Source: Variovorax paradoxus | GTDB lineage: Bacteria; Pseudomonadota; Gammaproteobacteria; Burkholderiales; Burkholderiaceae_C | Reading direction: 5' to 3' | DNA length: 64,000 nt | NCBI RefSeq assembly: GCF_009498455.1 | Contig: NZ_CP045644.1 | Span: 6,141,001 to 6,205,000, forward strand | Part shown: positions 52,910 to 64,000 of the stretch, piece by piece | Layout: every line of letters begins with the position of its first letter | How positions within the stretch are numbered: position 1 is the stretch's first letter | Notes under the pieces: model-generated | What the model saw: only the letters and a program-made list of their open reading frames with translations | What the model was told of the DNA's origin: nothing | The model's database searches: none | Made by a program: the position numbers and the translations under genes

Positions 52910-52925
52910 GTCAGGCCTCCCGCCG

Positions 52926-52992
52926 GGCCGCCCCAAGGGAGGCCTGCGCCCCCTCAGGGGGCAGCGATACGCGAAGCGATGAGCGTGGGGGC
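52926..52992. repeat. Intergenic hairpin repeat in the lipid cluster
   Basis: The only gap of note inside the cluster carries a G/C-rich element with a perfect short hairpin, GCCCCCT-C-AGGGGGC (52948-52962), followed by a run reading GCGATACGCGAAGCGATGAGC and ending GTGGGGGC. From memory this type recurs between genes in Comamonadaceae chromosomes; there is no second copy in the window to prove it. It may affect expression of the genes on either side. Confidence 0.5.
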
Positions 52993-52996
52993 AAGG

Positions 52997-54133
52997 TCAT
53001 ACAGCCTCCAGGTAGATGAAGCCGCTGGAGAAGCGACCGCTTTCGGGCACGAACATCAAGAGCTTCTGGCCGGGCTTGATGCGACCGGAACGGAACAGCT
53101 CGTCCAGCATGATGTACGGCGAGGCCGAGCCGGTGTTGCCCTTGGTCGCGAGGTTGCTGAACCAGCGCTCGCGCGGAATCGGCAGGCCCAGCGAGGCCAG
53201 GCTGGCCGCCACGGGCTCGACGAAATAGTGCGACGACAGGTGCGGCAAGAACCAGTCGATGTCGTCGGTCTTCAGCCCACGGCGCTCGATGATGGCCGCG
53301 AACGGCTCGGTCAGCGTGGCGCGCACGATGTTGTCGTTGAGCAGGCGCACGTCCTGCTTGACCGCAAAGGTCGAGTCGCGCTGCCAGTCGGCGGGCGAGG
53401 TGCGGGCCCAGCCGTCGAGGCCGCCCTGCGCGTTCTTGTCGGCGCCCGCATACATGCACACCGGCAGCTCGTGCGCCGCCGACGACAGCTCGATCCACTC
53501 GACGCGCAGCGACAGCGGCCCGCGCGGTTCGCGCTCCAGCAGCACCGCGCCGGCGCCGTCGGACAGCATCCAGCGCAAGAAGTCTTTCTCGAAGGCGATC
53601 TCGGGGCGCGCTTCGAGCGCTTCGATCTTGTGCTCGAGCTCAGCCTCGAAGTTGATGCCGCGCATCACGGCCGAGGCCAGCTCGGAGCCCGTGGCGACCG
53701 CGCGGCGCGCATCGCCTGCACGCACCGAGAGCCACGCATGCTTGAGCGCCGCCGCGCCGGCCAGGCAGATGCCGGCGCAGGCCACCACCTCGAGCCGGGG
53801 CCAGCCCAGTTCGCCGTGCACCATCACCGCATGGTTGGGCATGAGCTGGTCGGGCAGCGAGGTGCCGGTGGCCAGGCAGTCGACCGGGCCGATGTCGTCG
53901 CCCAGCGCGCGGATGGCCGCGGCGGTGAGCTGTGCATTGGTCATGGCCAGCTGGCCGGTGGCGCGGTCGATGGCGTAGTGACGCGACTGGATGCCGTTGC
54001 TGCGCAGGATGAGGCGTCGCGCACGCGACACCTTGCCACCGATGCGACCCAGCACTTCTTCGATGTCTTCGTTGCTGACCGGAGAAAAAGGCAGGAAGGC
54101 AGCGGTGCGGGTCAGGAAAACATCAGTCGTCAT
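52997..54133 (-). CDS. KAS III-like ketosynthase (DarB-type)
   Basis: A 378-residue thiolase-fold enzyme of the KAS III group. The triad is Cys119 (VVACAGICLAG), His298 (WFLPHLSSHYF) and Asn333 (ATKGNTGSAS). It is about 60 residues longer than FabH. In dialkylresorcinol clusters DarB joins two beta-ketoacyl units; the neighbour DarA-like gene (11-nt overlap) suggests the same here. The substrates would come from fatty acid metabolism or the cluster ACP. The role is inferred from family and context. Confidence 0.85.
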   Translation of the reverse strand: MTTDVFLTRTAAFLPFSPVSNEDIEEVLGRIGGKVSRARRLILRSNGIQSRHYAIDRATGQLAMTNAQLTAAAIRALGDDIGPVDCLATGTSLPDQLMPNHAVMVHGELGWPRLEVVACAGICLAGAAALKHAWLSVRAGDARRAVATGSELASAVMRGINFEAELEHKIEALEARPEIAFEKDFLRWMLSDGAGAVLLEREPRGPLSLRVEWIELSSAAHELPVCMYAGADKNAQGGLDGWARTSPADWQRDSTFAVKQDVRLLNDNIVRATLTEPFAAIIERRGLKTDDIDWFLPHLSSHYFVEPVAASLASLGLPIPRERWFSNLATKGNTGSASPYIMLDELFRSGRIKPGQKLLMFVPESGRFSSGFIYLEAV

Positions 54134-55127
54134 AAAGAGGGAGCCGGTCCGTGGCAGAGCCCGACGGGCGCTCGAATTGAGCGGTCATTTTAGTCAGCCA
54201 CCCTCGGAACAAAGGCCGCAGCAGCGCCTGCAGGGTCAGGCTCACCGGCACGACGGTCACGATCAGCGCCAGCAGAAACAACACGTACAGCAGCAGCAGC
54301 GGTTTGCGCACCGCCGCGCCCGGCCCGCCGGCCGCCATGATCAGCTTGCCCCAGAGGTAGAAGCTGCGCGTGCCGGCCTTCTCGCTGACCAGCAGCCGTG
54401 CGTCGGCGCGCACCGCGCCCAGCCCGGCCAGCAAGGGGGCATCGCCCTGCTCTTTACCTGCGTGCAGCGCGTCGCGCAGGGCGCGGCCGAAGCGGCTGCA
54501 GCGGCGAATCTGCTCGTCGCTCAGGCCCGCATCGGGCATGCCCCAGAAGCCGCGCTTGCGGCCCCAGATGAGCCAGGCCGGCGTGGTGAAAAAAGTGGCC
54601 AGCGTGGGGCCGGGGTCGGTCAGCACCACGTTGTCGATCAGGCGCGCGCCGGTGGCGGCAAGCAGGCCCTTGAGCTTTTCGTGGGCCAGCAGCCACATGT
54701 TGCGGCAGGCGATGACCGTGACCACGGGTTTTCCCTTGAGCAGCCGCGCCGCCACGGGATGCTGCAAAAAGGCCGCAACCGGCTGCGCAGGCGCCAGGAA
54801 CCAGACCTGGTACGGCAGGATGACGAGGTCGAAGTCTTCGTCGCCCGTGAGCGCGAGCGGCGCCAGCGGGCCCGGCTTCATGTGGGCCGACTCCGGGAAC
54901 GCGTCGAAAAAAGTCAGGAACGGCCAGGGCCAGGGAAAGCGCTGCAGCGGCTGCAGCGTTTCCACATGCAGGTCGATGTCCGGGTCGGCGCGCAGCGGCG
55001 CGGCGATCTGCCCGGCCACGCGGTCGAGCTGCCCGGTCTGCGAGTACTGGATCAGCAGGACGCGTTTGGCACGCGCGCTCGGGGTGGCAGGAGGGCTGGC
55101 GGAGGGGCTGGAAGAACTTGGATTCAC
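54123..55127 (-). CDS. DarA-like dialkylresorcinol condensing enzyme with membrane tail
   Basis: A 334-residue protein, first gene of the cluster. Residues about 21-200 form a flavodoxin-like fold with LLIQYSQTGQLDRVA (about 24-38), similar to an FMN phosphate loop. Two hydrophobic segments near the C-terminus (about 283-305) should anchor it in the inner membrane. It matches proteins annotated as dialkylresorcinol condensing enzyme. In characterised systems DarA aromatises the product of DarB. An N-terminal Ser/Pro-rich leader (1-20) is probably disordered; a start near residue 20 is possible but has no good codon. Substrate is unknown. Confidence 0.75.
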   Translation of the reverse strand: MNPSSSSPSASPPATPSARAKRVLLIQYSQTGQLDRVAGQIAAPLRADPDIDLHVETLQPLQRFPWPWPFLTFFDAFPESAHMKPGPLAPLALTGDEDFDLVILPYQVWFLAPAQPVAAFLQHPVAARLLKGKPVVTVIACRNMWLLAHEKLKGLLAATGARLIDNVVLTDPGPTLATFFTTPAWLIWGRKRGFWGMPDAGLSDEQIRRCSRFGRALRDALHAGKEQGDAPLLAGLGAVRADARLLVSEKAGTRSFYLWGKLIMAAGGPGAAVRKPLLLLYVLFLLALIVTVVPVSLTLQALLRPLFRGWLTKMTAQFERPSGSATDRLPLYDD

Positions 55128-55235
55128 AGGCGGGGCGTGGCGGGGGCCGTCGAATGTAAGCGAAGCTTTTCAAAGGTGCATCTGCCATTGGTCATGGCGT
55201 CGCATGAATCCGACGAACCATTCGGGCAGAACGAG

Positions 55236-55264
55236 AAAAAGGGCCGCACCTTGCGGCACGGCCC
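55236..55264 (-). terminator. Intrinsic terminator of the glp operon
   Basis: On the minus strand GGGCCG (55264-55259) and CGGCCC (55246-55241) enclose a 12-nt loop that can fold further, followed by five Ts (55240-55236). It lies 30 nt past the glpV stop codon and separates the glycerol operon from the DarA-like gene 109 nt further on. Confidence 0.85.
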
Positions 55265-55294
55265 TTGTTTGCATTTGTGATGCCCGGTGTGCGC

Positions 55295-57025
<1,731 letters not shown>

Positions 57026-57114
57026 GAATATGTCTCCTCGGTTGTGCTTCCCCGGTTTTTTCATCGCGGCTCCGGGGAGGCGGAGAGCCGGACGTGTGGG
57101 TGGAATCGGTGAAC

Positions 57115-57423
57115 CTAGCCTTTGCGCATGACCAGGGCAAGAACGAGCATCGACAGCACGAAGCCGATCCAGATCGAGGGCTCGGCCTCCAGGCTCAGCC
57201 ACTCCTGCGCCTTGCCGGCCAGGCCGACGAAGATCAGGTTCACATACGCGGCGGACAGCAGGCCGATGAAGAGCCGGTCGCCGCGCGTGGTGGCAATGGG
57301 CAGCCATCCGCGCCGCATGACGGTGGGCGACTTGATCTCCCACACGGTCATGCCGACCAGCATGAGCGCGATGCAGGTGAAGAAAACGGCCACGGGGGTG
57401 GTCCAGACCATCCAGTCGAACAT
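57115..57423 (-). CDS. glpU: Small membrane protein GlpU (DUF2160)
   Basis: A 102-residue protein with three membrane helices, beginning MFDWMVWTTPVAVFFTCIALMLVGMTVWE. It matches DUF2160 and the position of glpU in Rhizobium glpSTPQUV. Its role in glycerol uptake is unknown. It lies between glpQ and glpV; a hairpin repeat precedes it. Confidence 0.88.
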   Translation of the reverse strand: MFDWMVWTTPVAVFFTCIALMLVGMTVWEIKSPTVMRRGWLPIATTRGDRLFIGLLSAAYVNLIFVGLAGKAQEWLSLEAEPSIWIGFVLSMLVLALVMRKG

Positions 57424-57449
57424 TCTTTATCTCCTTGTCTTCTCTTGCG

Positions 57450-57544
57450 CCTTCCCCCTCTGGGGGAAGGTTGGGATGGGGGCATCGGCGTCCAATGGAT
57501 ACGCCGCTTGCCCCACCCCTGCCCTCCCCAGAGGGGAGGGAGAA
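57450..57544. repeat. Hairpin repeat, copy 1 (between glpQ and glpU)
   Basis: A 95-bp element starting with a CCTTCCCCC/GGGGGAAGG hairpin, then TTGGGATGGGGGCA, a variable centre, and CCCCACCCC...GAGGGGAGGGAGAAA. The same layout recurs at 59264-59366. The outer G-rich and C-rich arms can also pair. It sits wholly in the gap between genes. Confidence 0.7.
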
Positions 57545-57554
57545 AAACCGAACG

Positions 57555-58363
57555 TCACACGCGTCCCATCGCGAAACCCTTCGCGATGTAGTGGCGGACA
57601 AACCAGATCACGATCGCGCCCGGCACGATGGTGAGCACACCGGCCGCAGCCAGCGTCGCCCAGTCCATGCCCGACGCACTCACGGTACGCGTCATCGTCG
57701 CCACGATGGGCTTGGCATTCACGCTCGTGAGCGTGCGCGCCAGCAGCAGCTCGACCCAGCTGAACATGAAGCAGAAGAACGCCGCCACGCCCACGCCTGC
57801 CTTGATGAGCGGCAGGAAGATGGTGAGGAAGAAGCGCGGAAACGAGTAGCCGTCGATGTACGCCGTCTCGTCGATCTCGCGCGGAATGCCGCTCATGAAG
57901 CCTTCGAGAATCCACACCGCGAGCGGCACGTTGAACAGCAAGTGTGCGAGCGCCACGCCCAGGTGCGTGTCCATGAGGCCCACCGTGCTGTACAGCTGGA
58001 AGAACGGCAGCAAAAACACCGCGGGCGGCGTCATGCGGTTGGTCAACAGCCAGAAGAACACGTGCTTGTCGCCCAGGAACGAATAGCGCGAGAACGCATA
58101 CGCCGCCGGCAGCGCCACAGTGAGCGAGATCACCGTGTTGATCGCCACGTAGATCAGGCTGTTGATGTAGCCCGAGTACCACGACTCATCGGTGAAGATG
58201 CGCGCGTAATTGGCCCAGGTGAGCTGCTGCGGAAAGAACGAGAAGCTCGACACGATCTCCTCGTTCGTCTTGAAGCTCATGTTGATCATCCAGTAGATGG
58301 GCAACAGCGCGAACAGGATGTACAGCACCAGGAAGACGCTGCGCTTGTGGAAGCGTTTTTCGT

Positions 58364-58367
<4 letters not shown>
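57555..58367 (-). CDS. glpQ: Glycerol ABC transporter permease GlpQ
   Basis: A 270-residue permease with six hydrophobic segments, MalG-like. The EAA loop is near EGFMSGIPREIDETAYIDGYSFPRFFLTIFLPL (about 155-187). It overlaps glpP by 4 nt. It forms the channel with GlpP. Confidence 0.9.
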
Positions 58368-59254
<887 letters not shown>

Positions 59255-59263
59255 GGTGTTGCT

Positions 59264-59366
59264 CCTTCCCCTTCCGGGGGAAGGTTGGGATGGGGGCAGG
59301 CAGAGCGCCCGATAGGAACGCCGCGTGCCCCCACCCCGGCCCTCCCCCGGGAGGGGAGGGAGAAAG
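59264..59366. repeat. Hairpin repeat, copy 2 (between glpT and glpP)
   Basis: About 100 bp with the same order of blocks as the copy at 57450-57544: a CTTCCCC/GGGGAAG hairpin, TTGGGATGGGGGCA, a variable centre with a shared ACGCCG, CCCCACCCC, and GAGGGGAGGGAGAAA. The centres differ, so it is a family member and not a recent duplication. Confidence 0.7.
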
Positions 59367-59399
59367 ACAAAGGCATCGGGCTGGTTGCGATCGACGGGT

Positions 59400-60470
59400 T
59401 CATGCCACCAGCTCCTCATCCTTGTAGTAGCACGTGTGCGTATCAAGCACCCGCAGCCACACCGTGTCGCCCACCGCCGGCGGCTGTTCGTCCGAGTGCA
59501 TGCGCACCTTGACCACGCCGCCGTCGACCTCCGCGCTCAGCATCGCGTGCGTGCCGACGTCCTGCACCTGCTTCACCACCGCCGGCACGGCGCCGGCCGC
59601 ACCGGCATTCGACAGGCGCAGGTACTCGGGCCGGATGCCGATCTTGAGTGCGCCGGGCGGCAGTTCACGCATCGGCACCAGCGGCGTGCCCGCCACTTCG
59701 AGCGCACCGTTGGCGCTGTGGGCCGACAAAAAGTTCATGCCCGGCGAACCGATGAAATGCCCGACGAAAGTGTGGGCCGGCCGCTCGAACAGGGCCTCGG
59801 CGCTGCCCACCTGCACGGCCTTGCCGCGCGTCATGACCACCACCTCTTCGGCGAAGGTGAGCGCCTCGACCTGGTCGTGCGTCACGTAGATCAGCGTGAG
59901 CTTCAGCTCGCGGTGGATCTGCTTGAGCTTGCGGCGCAGCTGCCACTTCAGGTGCGGGTCGATCACGGTGAGCGGCTCGTCGAACAGCACCGCCGACACG
60001 TCGCTGCGCACCAGGCCGCGGCCCAGCGAGATCTTCTGCTTGGCGTCGGCCGCGAGGCCCGCGGCCCGCTGGTTGAGCTGGCCGCTCATGTCGAGCATTT
60101 CGGCGATTTCGCCGACGCGCTTCTTGATCTGGTCTTCGGGCACCTTGCGGTTGCGCAGCGGGAACGCCAGGTTCTCGGCCACGGTCATGGTGTCGTAGAT
60201 CACCGGAAACTGGAACACCTGCGCGATGTTGCGTTCCTGCGGCGTGGCGCGCGTCATGTCGCGGCCGTCGAAGCTCACGCTGCCTTGCGAGGGAACGAGC
60301 AAGCCCGAGATGATGTTGAGCATGGTCGTCTTGCCGCAGCCCGAGGGGCCGAGCAGGGCATACGCGCCGCCGTCGCGGAAGCTCATCTTGAGCGGGAGCA
60401 GCGCGTAGTCGCTGTCCTGCGTGGGGTTGGCGCGGTAGGCGTGGGCCAGGTCGAGATCGATGCGTGCCAT
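59400..60470 (-). CDS. glpT: Glycerol ABC transporter ATPase GlpT
   Basis: A 356-residue MalK-like ATPase. Walker A GPSGCGKTT (41-49), Walker B VLFDEPLTVID and switch His198 (VTHDQ) are normal. The signature LSGGQ is degenerate: LAADA at 139-143. A C-terminal TOBE-like domain (about 245-350) follows. It pairs with GlpS. It starts 1 nt after the glpS stop codon. The unusual signature is shared with GlpT proteins as I recall them. Confidence 0.9.
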   Translation of the reverse strand: MARIDLDLAHAYRANPTQDSDYALLPLKMSFRDGGAYALLGPSGCGKTTMLNIISGLLVPSQGSVSFDGRDMTRATPQERNIAQVFQFPVIYDTMTVAENLAFPLRNRKVPEDQIKKRVGEIAEMLDMSGQLNQRAAGLAADAKQKISLGRGLVRSDVSAVLFDEPLTVIDPHLKWQLRRKLKQIHRELKLTLIYVTHDQVEALTFAEEVVVMTRGKAVQVGSAEALFERPAHTFVGHFIGSPGMNFLSAHSANGALEVAGTPLVPMRELPPGALKIGIRPEYLRLSNAGAAGAVPAVVKQVQDVGTHAMLSAEVDGGVVKVRMHSDEQPPAVGDTVWLRVLDTHTCYYKDEELVA

Positions 60471-60471
60471 C

Positions 60472-61544
<1,073 letters not shown>

Positions 61545-61545
<1 letters not shown>

Positions 61546-63221
61546 CAGCTCACCTCCACTTCCACGGTGTCGTTGTTGTTCGTTGCGTTGGCCTGCAGCC
61601 AGATCGCCACCTGCTCGCGCTCGGCGGGCGTGTAGTGCAGGCCGAGCTTGGTGCGACGCCAGAGGACGTCGTCCGAGCTCACGGCCCATTCGCGCGCCTG
61701 CAAAAAGCGCAGCTCGCGCTCGTACAGGCCGGGCGCGACCTCGGCGCCCATGTCAGCCAGCGCCTGCGACTCGCCGACCAGTTCGGCCAGGCGCGCGCCA
61801 TAACCGCGCGCCAGCCGCAGCGCGACCTTGGCATCGAGCCAGGGGTACTTCGCCTGCACGGCCGTCACGAAGCGGCCGAAGTCGTCGTCGGGGCGCTTGG
61901 GCGCGCCGATCCAGGCCGACAGGTCACCGCCGGCCAGGAAGGCGCCGTCGGTCCAGGCCGGGCGCTGCGCAACCGACTGGCCGAGCATCTTGCCGACCTC
62001 GTCGGCCGCGTCTTCGGCCAGCTTGCGGAAGGTGGTGATCTTGCCGCCCCACACCGACAGCAGCGGCGCGGCGGTGGTGTTCGACTCGAGCAGGTAGTCG
62101 CGCGTGACGGCGGAGGGGTCACCCGAGGCGTCGTCCAGCAGCGGGCGCACGCCCGAGTAGGTCCAGACCACGTCGGCCGGCACGATGGCCTTGTCGAAGT
62201 AGCGACTGGCCTGCGTGCAGAGGTAGTCGATTTCTTCCTGCGCGATGCGCGCGGCGCCGGGATCGTCGCCGCTGATCTCGATGTCGGTGGTGCCGATCAG
62301 CGTGAACGCGCCCTGGTAAGGGATGGCGAAGATGATCCGCTTGTCGGGGTTCTGGAAGATATAGGCGTGGTCGTGGTCGAACAGGCGCGGCACGATGATG
62401 TGGCTGCCCTTCACGAGCCGCAGGCTCTTGGTGGCCAGCGCCTCGCCGCGCGCCGACTGGGCCACGCCGCGCAAAAAGGATTCGGCCCACGGGCCGGCCG
62501 CGTTCACCACGGCGCGCGCACGCACGGTGCGGTGCGCGCCGTCGGGGCCTTCGAGCGTGGCGACCCAGCCGTCGGCGCCGCGCTGCGCATGGATGCAGCG
62601 CGTGCGCGTGAGCACCTCGGCGCCCTTCGAGCGCGCATCGATGGCGTTGAGCACCACCAGCCGCGCATCGTCGACCCAGCCGTCGGAATACACGAAGCCG
62701 CGCTTGTACTGCGCCTTGAGCGGTGCGCCGGCCGCGTGCTGGCGCAGGTCGATGCCGCGCGACGGCGGCAGCACCTCGCGCTTGGCCAGATGGTCGTACA
62801 TGAACAGGCCGATGCGGATCATCCAGGCCGGGCGCATCGAGGGGTCGTGCGGCATCACGAAGCGCAGCGGCCACATGATGTGCGGCGCGCTCTTGAGCAG
62901 CACCTCGCGCTCCTGCAGCGCCTTGCGCACCAGCGAGAACTCGTAGTACTCCAGGTAGCGCAGCCCGCCGTGGATCAGCTTGGTCGAAGAAGACGAGGTG
63001 TGCGAGGCCAGGTCGTCCTTCTCGCACAAGACCACGCGCCAGCCCCGGCCGGCCAGGTCGCGCGCAATGCCGCAGCCGTTGATGCCGCCGCCGACGATCA
63101 GCACATCGCATTCGGTGGCCGGCGCGGCCGCTGGAGAGGAGAAATCGGTCACAGGCTGGAGGTCCGTAGGTTCGTGACTTTTGTCAGCAAAGGCCGAGAT
63201 TGTATTTTCGAGTTTTTTCAT
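61545..63221 (-). CDS. glpD: Aerobic glycerol-3-phosphate dehydrogenase
   Basis: A 558-residue FAD enzyme that oxidises glycerol 3-phosphate to dihydroxyacetone phosphate at the inner membrane and feeds electrons to quinone. The FAD motif is CDVLIVGGGINGCGIARDLAGRG (about 38-60), followed by SSSSTKLIHGGLRYLE (about 75-90). GKITTFRKLAEDAADEV (about 398-414) is also typical. First gene of the operon, divergent from glpR. About 35 extra residues precede the FAD motif; a start nearer to it is possible but lacks support. No glpK or glpF is in the window. Confidence 0.95.
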
Positions 63222-63268
63222 TTGGATTCCTTTTGGCGCGATTTTCCTCCGAGTTTTCCCTTACCCGT

Positions 63269-63288
63269 ATTCGTTTTCTTTCGTTTTA
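63269..63288. promoter_or_regulatory. Tandem repeat in the glpD-glpR intergenic region
   Basis: ATTCGTTTTC and TTTCGTTTTA lie in tandem in the 122-nt gap between the divergent starts. DeoR-type GlpR proteins bind repeated T/A-rich boxes with a TTCG core in several bacteria, so this is a likely GlpR site. Function is inferred from position. Confidence 0.5.
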
Positions 63289-63343
63289 AAGTGACGCGGC
63301 CTGTACCCTCGAGCCCAGTCTTTCCGCTTTCCACGACGTCCCT

Positions 63344-64000
63344 GTGAACTCCAACCCGCGCCAGATCAACCTCCTCGACACCGTGCGCGCGCGCGGCTCC
63401 GTCACCGTCGAACAGCTCGCCGACATGCTGGGCGTGACGCTGCAGACCGTGCGCCGCGACGTGCAGCGGCTGGCCGACGCAGGCTTGCTGACGCGTTTTC
63501 ATGGCGGCGTGCGCGTGCCGAGTTCGACCACCGAGAACATCGGCTACCAGCAGCGCGAAACGCTCAACGCCGACGGCAAAGCGCGCATCGCGCGCCGCGT
63601 GGCCGAGCTGGTGCCCAACGACTGCTCGCTGATCCTCAACATCGGCACCACCACCGAGGCCATCGCCAAGGCGCTGATGCGCCACACGGGCCTGCGCGTG
63701 ATCACCAACAACCTGAACGTGGCGACCATCCTGAGCGGCAATACGTCGTGCGAGGTGATCGTGGCCGGCGGCTCGGTGCGCCCGCGCGACCGCGCCGTGG
63801 TGGGCGAGGCCACCATCGACTTCATCCGCCAGTTCAAGGTCGACATCGCGCTCATCGGCGTGTCGAGCATCGAGGCCGACGGCTCGCTGCGCGACTTCGA
63901 CCTGCGCGAGGTGAAGGTCGCGCAGACCATCATTGCCCAGGCGCGCGAGGTGTGGCTGGCGGCCGACGCGAGCAAGTTCAACCGGCCGGCCATGATCGAG
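63344..64000 (+). CDS. glpR: DeoR-family glycerol-3-phosphate regulon repressor GlpR (cut by window edge)
   Basis: The first 219 codons of a DeoR-type repressor, starting at a GTG (MNSNPRQINLLDTVRARG). The helix-turn-helix is VTVEQLADMLGVTLQTVRRDVQRLADAGLL (about 20-49), followed by the DeoR effector domain with NIGTTTEAIAKAL (about 97-109), VITNNLNVATIL, and VVGEATIDFIRQFKVDIALIGVSSIEADGSLRDFD. Full length should be about 255. It is divergent from glpD and presumably represses the glycerol operon until glycerol 3-phosphate binds. Confidence 0.92.
   Translation, partial: MNSNPRQINLLDTVRARGSVTVEQLADMLGVTLQTVRRDVQRLADAGLLTRFHGGVRVPSSTTENIGYQQRETLNADGKARIARRVAELVPNDCSLILNIGTTTEAIAKALMRHTGLRVITNNLNVATILSGNTSCEVIVAGGSVRPRDRAVVGEATIDFIRQFKVDIALIGVSSIEADGSLRDFDLREVKVAQTIIAQAREVWLAADASKFNRPAMIE

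Overview
The window reads as a chromosomal segment of a high-GC betaproteobacterium of the order Burkholderiales. The family Comamonadaceae, and Variovorax in particular, is the best guess. This rests on gene content and style (TctDE/Bug signalling, an orphan vgrG, a glpRDSTPQUV glycerol locus, an etfBA plus acyl-CoA dehydrogenase block, and an intergenic repeat type I remember from Comamonadaceae). It is inference, not a database match. I see no rRNA, tRNA, insertion sequence, prophage or CRISPR array. Genes are packed in long co-directional runs with many ATGA, GTGA or TGATG junctions.

Left part (1-12.2 kb): the 5' end of a vgrG, a TctD/TctE-like two-component system with its own Bug-type binding protein, a DUF6194 protein, a ParD-like/methionine aminopeptidase pair behind a clear inverted-repeat operator, a winged-helix/nucleotidyltransferase-like regulator preceded by triplicated 8-mers, small envelope proteins, and a frcBCA-like sugar ABC transporter with a ROK regulator.

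12.2-26.4 kb: an MFS gene coupled to aroC, a stress-type module (ArsR, SRPBCC, ECF42-like sigma factor, two YCII proteins, DHA2 exporter), a cupin, and an acyl-CoA catabolic operon (acyl-CoA ligase, thiolase, two MaoC proteins, SDR, enoyl-CoA hydratase) divergent from an AraC regulator.

26.4-40 kb: a GbsR/MarR regulator convergent with a complete cytochrome bd operon, cydDCABX, whose 49-residue cydX is too short for ordinary ORF calling. The same inverted repeat (TTTTCAG-N6-CTGAAA) lies before the regulator gene and before cydD, so the regulator probably controls both. An acyltransferase, a nitronate monooxygenase, an acyl-CoA dehydrogenase, etfBA with a strong terminator, and an MscS channel follow.

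40-47.6 kb: a histone-deacetylase-like amidohydrolase, a MoxR/DUF58/transglutaminase operon, a lytic transglycosylase and an HD-like protein.

47.6-55.1 kb: nine tightly coupled genes that look like a specialised lipid or dialkylresorcinol-type pathway: a DarA-like protein, a KAS III, a small unknown, a BtrH-like acyltransferase, an ABC-2 exporter (ATPase and permease), an ACP, a FabF-like ketosynthase with an active-site His replaced by Ala, and a small ketosynthase-like protein. This is the most unusual system in the window.

55.2-64 kb: the glycerol uptake operon glpD-glpS-glpT-glpP-glpQ-glpU-glpV, ended by a strong terminator and divergent from glpR, which runs off the right edge. Two copies of a hairpin-rich repeat sit between its genes.
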